From Sporosarcina ureae (GTDB taxonomy: Bacteria; Bacillota; Bacilli; Bacillales_A; Planococcaceae): a stretch of 56,239 nucleotides of DNA. Shown piece by piece: positions 21,777 through 29,627 of the stretch. How positions within the stretch are numbered: position 1 is the stretch's first letter; each line of letters opens with the position of its first letter. The notes beneath the pieces were generated by a model that did not search any database, was not told the DNA's origin, and saw only the letters and a program-made list of their open reading frames with translations. The DNA lies in the NCBI RefSeq assembly GCF_029267015.1, contig NZ_JARIEA010000007.1, positions 1-56,239 on the forward strand, written 5' to 3'. A program made the translations under genes and the position numbers.

Positions 21777-21870
21777 GAAACCTGGTTCCAAATAATCCTT
21801 GTCTGGTTCATTATTGTTCGCGCCATATAATCGGGAACGCAATAAATATCTCACGTGTTGTAATCAAGGG
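21777..21870 (+). repeat. Ter-like site and orphan rtp-type upstream region, copy A
   Basis: TGGTTCCAAATAATCCT at 21783-21799 (24 identical bases with the rtp copy when extended leftwards) is followed 78 bp after GGTTCC by AATCAAGGGGGGA, a ribosome-site-like sequence. The same layout and spacing occur upstream of rtp (minus strand, 34066-34165). The core GTTCCAAATAATC agrees with most of the B-site half of the B. subtilis Ter consensus as I recall it (GTACYAAATNTTC). No intact gene follows; a few codons (DRYFMKRILF) faintly recall the RTP N-terminus. Confidence 0.7.
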
Positions 21871-22141
21871 GGGACAGTGGATCGATATTTTATGAAGAGA
21901 ATCTTATTTGCGATGTATTACATGTCATGATTCGAGTAAAAGGTTCGCTGTGCCACATTGACAACATGTACGTAAAACAGATTTTCTTATCAACTTATAC
22001 AATTTCATTTTCATTTATTTAAGGAAAATGATCAGTAAATGTAGCAACAAAAATAAAATACGAACATACAAGCGTTAAAAGTGATAGACTAAGAACGGTC
22101 TATATGTATCGGAAAGTCTATATGCTATGTGTAATCTTATT

Positions 22142-22236
22142 GAACATGGTTCCAAATAATCCTTATTCACATAATTTTCCTCGCATCATGATATCAAATA
22201 AACATCGACTATCCCACGTAAAGTAATCAAGGAGAG
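22142..22236 (+). repeat. Ter-like site and orphan rtp-type upstream region, copy B
   Basis: TGGTTCCAAATAATCCT at 22147-22163, then TTTCCTCGCAT, TATCCCACGTA and AATCAAGGAGAGGGA at 22225. This is 77 bp after GGTTCC, against 78 in the other two copies. It is diverged from copy A but keeps the order of blocks seen before rtp. No rtp-like gene follows. The stretch 21871-22141 between the two copies is AT-rich and holds only the GAACATAC block of copy B at 22062. Confidence 0.7.
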
Positions 22237-22306
22237 GGACTGCAAGTACATAAACAAACAAATAATAAGAAGTTCAATCAATTGCAAGGGAAAGGGTGAT
22301 CAAATA

Positions 22307-22408
22307 GTGGACGATAAGGTAATTGCCATGATAGTACGTGTCAAGAGTTTTAAAAGCGACAGGTCAATTAACGAATTCAACACGGAGTTAAAGAGAGACT
22401 ATAAATGA
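22307..22408 (+). CDS. Possible 33-codon small protein
   Basis: A GTG at 22307, weakly preceded by AAAGGGTG, opens a frame ending at TGA 22406-22408. The product is short, basic and soluble (VDDKVIAMIVRVKSF at its start, ELKRDYK at its end). It has no recognised family. It follows the copy B upstream region, so it may be a decayed or replaced gene under that promoter. The rest of 22409-22643 is AT-rich and shows nothing coding. Confidence 0.2.
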   Translation: MDDKVIAMIVRVKSFKSDRSINEFNTELKRDYK

Positions 22409-22642
22409 CTGGTTAAATTAAGCTGAGATAATGAGATCGATCATCCAGATGAAAAATGAAATATGAATCGCAGAGCAATCATAAAGCATTTTATAGTGTT
22501 TAGTTAAGAAAGCATTAAACAACACCTAAACATTAAAAACCTTGAAGTAAACTTGTTAAGTAATTATAATAAGTCTGGCGCATAAATCATTGAAAAAATC
22601 GCAAATATCTCACTATCGCAAGTATACTTCTAAGTGATACAC

Positions 22643-22688
<46 letters not shown>

Positions 22689-22719
22689 TAGTTTCCATTC
22701 TCCACGTATCCTTCTCGCC

Positions 22720-23094
22720 CTAGCTTTCCAAGCGATTCTTATACTCTTTAGTCTTTATATCTTTGAAGTCGATATATCCTACACTGTACTCGATGACATC
22801 GTTAATGAACAACTTATGATCCTTAGCAAACTCTTTCACAGATTCAAGCAATTCTTTATCGTACGTTGTTTTATACTGAATTCGATCTGCTGGACGCAAA
22901 TTCTTATCGTATTCAATAACTCCTGCAGCCAATACATTCCACAAACCGTTTTCCAGCAAATAATTGCTATGTGTATTATGTCGCTCTGATAATTCCTCTA
23001 ATTTCTCTAAAATCTCCTGACTAATATTTGTTCGAAACTTAACTCGTGATTCATCTGTAGTTTGAATCATTCTACCACTCACTAATTTCCACAT
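22720..23094 (-). CDS. Double ribbon-helix-helix-like protein next to dif
   Basis: A 124-residue soluble protein with two similar units. Each has a short strand followed by two helices: RVKFRTNISQEILEKLEELS with HNTHSNYLLENGLW (about 17-52), and RIQYKTTYDKELLESVKEFA with HKLFINDVIEYSV (about 71-105). This is the pattern of tandem Arc/MetJ-type DNA-binding domains, but it is an inference from sequence pattern only. AGGAGG 8 bases upstream fixes the start. Its stop is about 50 bases from the dif-like site. Function unknown; some databases label similar short proteins inconsistently. Confidence 0.7.
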   Translation of the reverse strand: MWKLVSGRMIQTTDESRVKFRTNISQEILEKLEELSERHNTHSNYLLENGLWNVLAAGVIEYDKNLRPADRIQYKTTYDKELLESVKEFAKDHKLFINDVIEYSVGYIDFKDIKTKEYKNRLES

Positions 23095-23133
23095 AATTTA
23101 TACCTCCTAGATCGTCATAAACTCGCAGATCAT

Positions 23134-24165
23134 TCACGAGTTTATCCTTTGTAATCGATCGGTTTGTTGCAATGCTTGGATATTCGCTGAACCCGTCGCA
23201 AACATCGCCATTCTTAATTCTAATTCACGTACTTCCATTGTTTGGAAAACGCTTTCAGCGGATATAGTGGCTTCTTCCAGAATTGCACGTCCAAAACCGA
23301 CAAAATCTGCACCGAGCGCAATACATTTTGCTGCATCAACACCCGTATGAAGTCCACCGCTTGCAACGAGTAATTTTTCATTCATATAAGGTTTGACTAG
23401 CTGAAGTGATTTCGTTGTCGGAATTCCCCATTCGCTAAACGCTGCCGCTGCTTGTTGTTTGATCGGTGTCGTACGGTATTTTTCCACTTGACTCCAAGAT
23501 GTTCCGCCTGCACCCGCTACATCAATGAATGACACGCCAATGTCTAGGAGCTTCTTCGCGGTTTCCCCATCAATTCCCCATCCAACTTCTTTAATGCCAA
23601 CAGGAATCGTTAATTCATTGCATAATTTCTCGATTTTAGAAAGTAATCCACTAAAATTCGTATTTCCTTCAGGTTGAATGACTTCTTGTAAGACATTGAT
23701 ATGCAGTACTAACGCATCTGCATCGGTATATTCGATAATTTGACGGCATTCATCGGCAGAAAATCCATAATTCAGCTGTACGGCACCTAAGTTAGCGATA
23801 ATTGGTGCGTTTGGAGCGTACTTTCGTAATGCGAATGAAGGCCTGAATGCTTTACTTTCAATTAAAGCGCGCGTAGAACCTAGCGCAAGTGCCCAGCCTC
23901 GTTGCTCTGCAGCAAGTGCGAGATTACGGTTGATCGTTTCCGCAAAATCTGCCCCACCAGTCATTGAACTGACCAAAAAAGGAGTTTTGCATGTTTTGCC
24001 TAGAAAGTCTTGATCCATATTGATGTCTTCAAATGATAATTCAGGTAAAGCATTATGTAAAAATTCATATTGTTCCACGCCTGTTGTGATCGAGTTTCCC
24101 GTTACGTGTTCATCCAATACAATCTGGATGTGCTGTGCTTTCCGATCATTTAGTTTCTTGCCCAT
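23134..24165 (-). CDS. fni: Isopentenyl-diphosphate delta-isomerase, type 2
   Basis: A 343-residue FMN- and NADPH-dependent isomerase that interconverts isopentenyl and dimethylallyl diphosphate in isoprenoid synthesis. It has a TIM-barrel fold with MTGGADFAETINRNLA, ALGSTRALIE, the VGIKEVGWG strand, DVAGAGGTSWSQVEKYR and the phosphate-binding ASGGLHTGVDAAKCIALGAD. Length matches the family. Shine-Dalgarno TAGGAGC supports the ATG at 24165. It appears monocistronic; I see no nearby isoprenoid genes. Confidence 0.96.
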   Translation of the reverse strand: MGKKLNDRKAQHIQIVLDEHVTGNSITTGVEQYEFLHNALPELSFEDINMDQDFLGKTCKTPFLVSSMTGGADFAETINRNLALAAEQRGWALALGSTRALIESKAFRPSFALRKYAPNAPIIANLGAVQLNYGFSADECRQIIEYTDADALVLHINVLQEVIQPEGNTNFSGLLSKIEKLCNELTIPVGIKEVGWGIDGETAKKLLDIGVSFIDVAGAGGTSWSQVEKYRTTPIKQQAAAAFSEWGIPTTKSLQLVKPYMNEKLLVASGGLHTGVDAAKCIALGADFVGFGRAILEEATISAESVFQTMEVRELELRMAMFATGSANIQALQQTDRLQRINS

Positions 24166-24198
24166 GATTTTAGCTCCTATCTAGCATAGTGCATACAA

Positions 24199-24744
24199 TT
24201 ATTCATTTTCATATAAATGACTTAGTGAACTGTATAACTGTTCCATCGCGATTCCGTAACTCCAACCTATATTTTCACTTCGGGAAACTACTTTATATAA
24301 TCTGTTTTCAAAGTGCTCGAAAATTTTCTCGTTATTTTCGCATGCATCGATTACCTTTACAAATATATTCAATAAATCATTGTAAAAACGTTCATCGATA
24401 TCACCATAAGTTAACGTGAATTCAGTCCCTGATTCTACAAAGTATAATTGCAAATCGGTTGTTTTCTCTAGGTCATTCGAAAGTTTTTCAAATTCGTTGA
24501 TTTCTTTCTTTATCTTTGGAAAATCTAAATACAACTGTCCGCGAGGTCCCATAGAATAGTTCTTATCTATACTTTTCTTTGTTCTTTCTAATAAATCTAT
24601 TGTTGCATCTTCCCTATTAAATTGCATCATGAAAAACTGCTGTGCCTTTTCGTCCGTTTTATGGAGTTCCGCAATCAGTTGGATCAGCTGTTTTTTATCT
24701 AATTGATTTAAGTGCTTCTTAAGCTCACTAACTTTTAATTTCAT
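24199..24744 (-). CDS. DUF6155-type conserved protein
   Basis: A 181-residue soluble protein starting MKLKVSELKKHLNQLDKKQL, matching my recollection of a Bacillales family of unknown function (DUF6155). The first ~60 residues are helical and charged (LIQLIAELHKTDEKAQQFF). The rest is also mainly helical. I preferred the ATG at 24744, with AAAGGTCG upstream, to one six codons earlier that has no ribosome site. It lies 33 bases upstream of fni, in the same direction, and may be cotranscribed with it. Confidence 0.75.
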   Translation of the reverse strand: MKLKVSELKKHLNQLDKKQLIQLIAELHKTDEKAQQFFMMQFNREDATIDLLERTKKSIDKNYSMGPRGQLYLDFPKIKKEINEFEKLSNDLEKTTDLQLYFVESGTEFTLTYGDIDERFYNDLLNIFVKVIDACENNEKIFEHFENRLYKVVSRSENIGWSYGIAMEQLYSSLSHLYENE

Positions 24745-24823
24745 AAAAGCTCGACCTTTCATACAGTACTATAATTATCAGTTACTAAGCATTATAGCGG
24801 TTCTCCGAAGATTACACAAAACA

Positions 24824-24858
24824 TAAAAAAGCTCAGATATGAAATCGGAGCTTTGTGT
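24824..24858 (-). terminator. Terminator after modC
   Basis: On the minus strand, AAAGCTC pairs with GAGCTTT, followed by TTTTT. It sits immediately after the modC stop. Confidence 0.8.
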
Positions 24859-24861
24859 GTG

Positions 24862-25530
24862 CTAATAGGTGGAAATTAATTGCTTTTTCCACTTTTCATC
24901 TTGAATTTGTCCTTCATTTAAATAAATAATCCGGTCTCCAAGACGTTCCGCTTCATCTAAATCATGCGTAACGACAATGAAAGGGATTTTCCAACGGTCG
25001 TGCAGGCGTAATAACTCATCCTGACACAGTTTACGTGTTTCTCTATCGAGAGCGGATAACGGTTCGTCGAGCAATAGTACGGAAGGTTGTGTAGCTAACG
25101 CTCTCGCTAAGCCAACACGTTGCTTTTCACCACCCGAGATTTGGTGCGGATACTTCTGCAATAAATGTTCAATGCCTAGTACGTGAAGTAACTCACGAAT
25201 GGTTTCGTTACTCTCTTTTCGGCGATTCTTTTTGACACCAAACCAAATATTTTTCTCCACTGTCTTATGTGGAAATAACGCATAGTCTTGGAATACATAA
25301 CCGATTTGACGATCACGAGCTGGCAATGGTTTTTCACCGGTTTCATAAAAGGTTTGTTCTTTTGAAAGAATCATGCCGGAATCTGGGTGTGTAAGCCCCG
25401 CAATGCTGTTCAGGATAGTGGTCTTACCAGAGCCTGATCGACCAACTAATACAAGAATCTCTGAACACATTTGAAAGTGAATATTCATCTCGTAGTGTGC
25501 GAGTTGTTTAGTAATTTCTACATGCAACAT
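24862..25530 (-). CDS. modC: Molybdate ABC transporter ATP-binding protein
   Basis: A 222-residue ABC ATPase energising molybdate uptake. Walker A GRSGSGKTT, Q-loop VFQDYALFPH, signature SGGEKQRVGLARAL, Walker B VLLLDEPLSALD and the switch VTHDLDEAE are all present. It is shorter than E. coli ModC (about 350) and lacks the C-terminal molybdate-binding TOBE/Mop domain, as is common in Firmicutes. I chose the ATG at 25530, behind GGGGGA, over the ATGA codon that overlaps modB. Confidence 0.92.
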   Translation of the reverse strand: MLHVEITKQLAHYEMNIHFQMCSEILVLVGRSGSGKTTILNSIAGLTHPDSGMILSKEQTFYETGEKPLPARDRQIGYVFQDYALFPHKTVEKNIWFGVKKNRRKESNETIRELLHVLGIEHLLQKYPHQISGGEKQRVGLARALATQPSVLLLDEPLSALDRETRKLCQDELLRLHDRWKIPFIVVTHDLDEAERLGDRIIYLNEGQIQDEKWKKQLISTY

Positions 25531-25547
25531 GTCGATTCCCCCTAGAC

Positions 25548-26231
25548 TCATGATTTTGTAAAACGTCTCATATTACGTTTGCTCCACCAGTTCACCCATA
25601 AAATCAAACTAAATCCGAATGTAATGATGATGACGACCCAAAATGTCGCCTTTTCCATCTGGCCCGACTCCACTGCAAAGTAGATCGCCATTGGAATGGT
25701 ATCGGTTTTACCCGGTATGTACCCTGCCAACATCAACGTAGCCCCAAACTCCCCAAGTCCTCTTGCGAATGAAAGCACCAACCCTGCCAGCAATCCAGGC
25801 CAAGCGAGCGGAAACACCACTGACCAGAAAACGCGCCATTCAGAAGCGCCCATCGTACGCGCAGCATTGGATAGCCGTTCATCTAAACTGTCAAAAGCGG
25901 CCGCAGCACTTTGATACATTAGCGGAAATGACACGACAATCGAAGCAATGACAGCGCCAATCCACGTAAAGACAATCTGGAAATCGAACCACTCAAGTAA
26001 CCAACTACCAATCCAGCCTTTTTTGCCGAATAAAATAAGTAGACCGAATCCAACAACAGTCGGGGGTAAGACAAGTGGCAGCAAAAACAATGCTTCCAAT
26101 ATACTTTTTCCGAAAAAATCACGCTTTGCGAGCAAATATGCAATGAACACACCAACTATAAATACGAAGAAAGTGGAGATGGCAGCCACTTTTAAAGATA
26201 ATAACAATGGAGAGTAATCCATTTCCAGCAC
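25548..26231 (-). CDS. modB: Molybdate ABC transporter permease
   Basis: A 227-residue inner-membrane permease with about five to six hydrophobic helices. The ABC-coupling EAA loop is recognisable (NAARTMGASEWRVFWSVVFP), followed by LSFARGLGEFGATLMLAG, typical of ModB/CysT. The start is uncertain. GTG at 26231 has GGGGGAG 5 bases upstream and clears the modA stop; ATG at 26222 and TTG at 26249 are alternatives. It lies between modA and modC. Confidence 0.92.
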   Translation of the reverse strand: MLEMDYSPLLLSLKVAAISTFFVFIVGVFIAYLLAKRDFFGKSILEALFLLPLVLPPTVVGFGLLILFGKKGWIGSWLLEWFDFQIVFTWIGAVIASIVVSFPLMYQSAAAAFDSLDERLSNAARTMGASEWRVFWSVVFPLAWPGLLAGLVLSFARGLGEFGATLMLAGYIPGKTDTIPMAIYFAVESGQMEKATFWVVIIITFGFSLILWVNWWSKRNMRRFTKS

Positions 26232-26249
26232 GCCTTCTCCCCCTTTCAA

Positions 26250-27041
26250 TTACTTAAATCCAAACTTCTGTAATGCCTCTTTACCTTCAGCACCCGTTAA
26301 ATAATCAAGGAATTGCTGTGCAGCTTCCTGATGCTTCGAGTCTTTAACAACAGCTCCTGGATAGACGATTGGCGCATGCCAATCCGTGTCTGCTTCGGCC
26401 AATACTTTCACATCGTCCGATACAAACGCGTCACTCGAGTACACGACACCGTAATCCGCATTGCCCATTTCCACATGTGTCAAAACTTGCCGTACGTCGG
26501 ACCCTAAAACTAACTTTTCTTTCAAAGGCTCCCATAAATCTAAGTTTTCAAATGTCTCTTTCGTATAGCGTCCAACCGGAACGGATTCCGGCTCACCTAC
26601 TGCGAAATGATCGAGTGCTGCCGGATCAATCTCTTCGAATGAAGAAATTGTACTATCGGAATCTTTGTGTGCAATCAATACGAGCGCATTTTCAGTAAAG
26701 TCTTTTCTTGATTCATGGATGAGTAAGCCTTTGTCTTCCAGTTCATTCATGTCTTTTGAACTTGCTGATAAGAAGACATCAGAAGGTGCGCCGTTCTCAA
26801 TATTGGTTGCCAGTTTACCAGAGCTTCCGAAGTTGTATGTAACGGTAACTCCTTCGTTGGCTTTTTCAAAATCTGCTTTCAAGTCTTCAAGTGCGTCGGT
26901 TAAGCTTGCGGCAGCTGAGACTAATATTTCGGCTTCAGGTGTTTCTTGATCTGTTGCATCAGTGTTTTTATTCGTATCTGAACATCCTATCAGAAAAATG
27001 GACAGCATAACGAACAAAGTAGAAAGTAAAAAACGTTTCAT
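26250..27041 (-). CDS. modA: Molybdate-binding lipoprotein
   Basis: A 263-residue periplasmic-type binding protein anchored as a lipoprotein (signal MKRFLLSTLFVMLSIFLIGC with the lipobox Cys at 20, then a Thr/Asn/Asp linker). Family motifs: EILVSAAASLTDALEDL, VTYNFGSSGKLATNIENGAPSD and ADYGVVYSSDA. These line the oxyanion pocket for molybdate or tungstate. It is the first gene of modABC, divergent from a PBP-domain regulator. Confidence 0.94.
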   Translation of the reverse strand: MKRFLLSTLFVMLSIFLIGCSDTNKNTDATDQETPEAEILVSAAASLTDALEDLKADFEKANEGVTVTYNFGSSGKLATNIENGAPSDVFLSASSKDMNELEDKGLLIHESRKDFTENALVLIAHKDSDSTISSFEEIDPAALDHFAVGEPESVPVGRYTKETFENLDLWEPLKEKLVLGSDVRQVLTHVEMGNADYGVVYSSDAFVSDDVKVLAEADTDWHAPIVYPGAVVKDSKHQEAAQQFLDYLTGAEGKEALQKFGFK

Positions 27042-27067
27042 TTTGTTTAACCCCCTTTATTTTTCAT

Positions 27068-27099
27068 TAGCTATAACTAGACATATCTAGATATAACTA
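27068..27099. promoter_or_regulatory. Operator-like repeats between modA and its regulator
   Basis: Two near-identical 12-mers, TAGCTATAACTA (27068-27079) and TAGATATAACTA (27088-27099), are 20 bp apart. They frame a perfect 12-bp palindrome ATATCTAGATAT (27083-27094). The location between the divergent modA and the regulator gene, and the two-turn spacing, suggest the binding site of that regulator. Confidence 0.6.
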
Positions 27100-27202
27100 A
27101 TTATATTTACTTTTATCATAATATGCTTAGAAAAACTTGTCAATTTTGCTTTTATTGACGAATTGTTGGAAGATAGATGTACTATTCTTGGAGGGTTGCG
27201 AC

Positions 27203-28156
27203 ATGACAAATCTAAATAATGATATTTCCTATACAACTGATGAAATTGCGCAATTACTGAAAGTATCGAAATTAACGGTTTACGACATTATTAAGAAAGG
27301 TGAGATCCGAGCTTATCGTGTAGGCCGACAAATGCGAGTCGATGCAGTAGATTTGGCTGCATATAAAGAGCGACTGAAAAGCGGCGGTGAATCCAACTCC
27401 ACTCCTGCACACACGGTAATTCAACACGTTCAAGCACCTGAGCCAGTTACGAACAATCAAGTGATCATTAGTGGCCAAGACCTGAGTCTGGACATCATAG
27501 CCAGTAGTTTAGAAGAAACGGGTCTTTACCGCCCATTACGATCGTTCTCAGGCAGTCTGAATAGTCTTGTCAAAATGTATCAAGGACAAGCTGATATCGT
27601 CAGTACGCATTTATTCGACGGTGAGACAGGCGAATACAATCTGCCCTATATTAACCGTTTGCTAACGGGCCGTTCCTATATGGTGATCCATCTGCTTGGG
27701 AGAACTGCTGGATTATATGTACAGAAAGATAATCCGAAACAACTGCAGAACTGGTCAGACCTCGATCGTGCAGACGTACGCCTTGTGAACCGCGAGAAAG
27801 GCTCAGGAGCGCGTGTATTGCTCGATGAACAACTGCGACTCGCGGGAATTACGGGGCGTTCTATCGCAGGGTACGATGATGAGGAGTTGAATCATATGGC
27901 CATTGCGACACGTATTGCTTCCGGACAAGCAGATGTAGGTGTCGGAATTGAAAAAACGGCTCGGCTGATCGGCGTGGATTTCATTCCGTTGATTCAAGAG
28001 CAATATGATTTGGTGCTAATTAAAACAACTGAAAACGAAAAACTGCGTGAGCTCATAATCGAGACATTGAGCTCTGTGGCGTTTAAAGAGAAACTCACAG
28101 CGATTGGTGGGTATGACGTGACGAAGACGGGGACGGTGTTGTATGAGACGCGATGA
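27203..28156 (+). CDS. Molybdate-responsive regulator: excisionase-type HTH plus periplasmic-binding-like domain
   Basis: A 317-residue cytosolic protein. Residues about 10-60 form a MerR/excisionase-type winged HTH (YTTDEIAQLLKVSKLTVYDI, IRAYRVGRQMRVDAVDLAAY). Residues about 95-310 are a PBP-like ligand domain without a signal peptide (VKMYQGQADIVSTHLFDGE, GSGARVLLDEQL, SGQADVGVGIEKTAR). B. subtilis YvgK, beside its molybdate transporter genes, has the same architecture. Likely senses molybdate and controls modABC; the direction of control is unknown. GGAGGG 7 bases before the ATG fixes the start. Confidence 0.88.
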   Translation: MTNLNNDISYTTDEIAQLLKVSKLTVYDIIKKGEIRAYRVGRQMRVDAVDLAAYKERLKSGGESNSTPAHTVIQHVQAPEPVTNNQVIISGQDLSLDIIASSLEETGLYRPLRSFSGSLNSLVKMYQGQADIVSTHLFDGETGEYNLPYINRLLTGRSYMVIHLLGRTAGLYVQKDNPKQLQNWSDLDRADVRLVNREKGSGARVLLDEQLRLAGITGRSIAGYDDEELNHMAIATRIASGQADVGVGIEKTARLIGVDFIPLIQEQYDLVLIKTTENEKLRELIIETLSSVAFKEKLTAIGGYDVTKTGTVLYETR

Positions 28157-28175
28157 GGTGTTTGAAATCGTGTGC

Positions 28176-28308
28176 CTATGAGCGGTTATAGGGGTTCTAT
28201 GATCACTTAGAAATTTCTATGAGCGCTCGTGGCGCGTGATAGAGCGGATAACGCATACTATAGAGCGGATACCTGTATTCTAAGAGCACTTACGCCATTC
28301 TATGAGCG
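28176..28308 (-). repeat. Seven-unit 21-bp-periodic element, copy 2
   Basis: On the minus strand, CGCTCATAG-type 9-mers occupy plus coordinates beginning 28300, 28280, 28259, 28238, 28217, 28197 and 28176, spaced 20, 21, 21, 21, 20 and 21. In order: CGCTCATAG, TGCTCTTAG, CGCTCTATA, CGCTCTATC, CGCTCATAG, TGATCATAG, CGCTCATAG. It lies between convergent genes. Confidence 0.9.
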
Positions 28309-28324
28309 AATCACCCCCCTTTCA

Positions 28325-28360
28325 TAAATAAAAAATAACCCGCCTTCTACCGGCGGGTTA
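28325..28360 (-). terminator. Terminator of the AI-2E-family gene
   Basis: An 8-bp perfect stem, AACCCGCC (28337-28344) and GGCGGGTT (28352-28359), has a T-run on the minus strand (A-run 28328-28335). It overlaps the stop of the gene it terminates. Confidence 0.88.
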
Positions 28361-29599
28361 CTCTCTATCTACCTCATAATACTCCTCAAGCGAATCTGCA
28401 TCATAATACATCTCTTCATCTGTCTCGAAACGATTATAGCGCAGCGTGAACAAGTAAAACATATGCGTTGCGACTACCTTCAGCAACGCATACGCAGGAA
28501 TCCCGAGAATCACCCCAGCAACTCCAAATAGCGAGCCGGCTGTCAATAGGACGAAAATAATTGTGATTGGGTGGATATGTAGTGATTTCCCCATAATTTG
28601 CGGTGAAATGAACTTCCCTTCGATTACTTGCACAATCGTCCAAACGATCGCAAGCTTCACCAGCATGAACGGTGACGTGACAATCGCGATGATAGCTGCG
28701 GGCGTGATGGCAATCACTGGACCTAAATACGGTACAATACTCGTGAACATCGCAAGTACCCCAAGCAACAACGCATATTTCATTTTAATAATGAGGAAGC
28801 CAATCGACACCATGATTCCAATCGCAATAGCAACCAGAATTTGTCCTTGAATATACGCACTGATTTGTCGATCTGCATCGCGGAAAATGATGGATGCATC
28901 GTCTCGCAAACGCGGAGGCAACATGCGCAATATCATTTGAGGTAACTTCTCGCCGTCTTTCAGTAAGTAAAACAGAATGAGTGGCACCGTGAAAACACTC
29001 AAGATGATTCCCGTTAAAGCAGAAACGAATGACGTAATACCTGATGCGATTCCACCTATGGTCTCCGTGAAGAACGTACCGATACTCTCAAAACCGGAAT
29101 CAAGGAAGCTATTCACGTTAAAGTTGAATCCTTCATAAACCGGCGAAAATATGGAATTGCGGAAAAATTGATCCGTATCCAAAACTAACTGTTTAAAATA
29201 CGTTGGGAATTCATCGAATAGATTGATCGTCTGTAAACGCAGGAACGGTAATACTAAGAAAATCACTAATGTTAGTAAACCTGCAGCCGCTAGAAGAATA
29301 ATCAAGATTCCATAGACGCGTGGTATACGCAGACGTTCTTCCAAAAACCGAAGAATTGGACGCATTAAGTAATACAAAATCGTCGCGAGTACGACCGGTA
29401 AAACAACAGTTGAGAAAAATACTTTAATCGGATAAAAAATAAATGAAACTTGAGTGAAGACCAAGATGATCAATCCAATGAACAATAAACAAAGTAAAAC
29501 AAACAATGTAGATTGACCACCGAGAAATCCAACAACCGGTGAAGTCGAGGGAATCGACCAGAAGTTTCGTAAAGAAGACTTTTTTGGTGGCTGCCTCAA
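28358..29599 (-). CDS. AI-2E/PerM-family membrane protein
   Basis: A 413-residue integral membrane protein with the helix pattern of the AI-2E transporter family: paired N-terminal helices, a loop domain, then a C-terminal helix cluster with VIEGKFISPQIMGKSLHIHP and LFGVAGVILGIPAYALLKV. Members include exporters of small molecules and ion antiporters, so the substrate cannot be named. The start is TTG behind GGGGGGAG. The C-terminal tail is very acidic (TDEEMYYDADSLEEYYEVD). Confidence 0.85.
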   Translation of the reverse strand: MRQPPKKSSLRNFWSIPSTSPVVGFLGGQSTLFVLLCLLFIGLIILVFTQVSFIFYPIKVFFSTVVLPVVLATILYYLMRPILRFLEERLRIPRVYGILIILLAAAGLLTLVIFLVLPFLRLQTINLFDEFPTYFKQLVLDTDQFFRNSIFSPVYEGFNFNVNSFLDSGFESIGTFFTETIGGIASGITSFVSALTGIILSVFTVPLILFYLLKDGEKLPQMILRMLPPRLRDDASIIFRDADRQISAYIQGQILVAIAIGIMVSIGFLIIKMKYALLLGVLAMFTSIVPYLGPVIAITPAAIIAIVTSPFMLVKLAIVWTIVQVIEGKFISPQIMGKSLHIHPITIIFVLLTAGSLFGVAGVILGIPAYALLKVVATHMFYLFTLRYNRFETDEEMYYDADSLEEYYEVDRE

Positions 29600-29627
29600 T
29601 GTTTCACTCCCCCCTTTATTCGATCCG

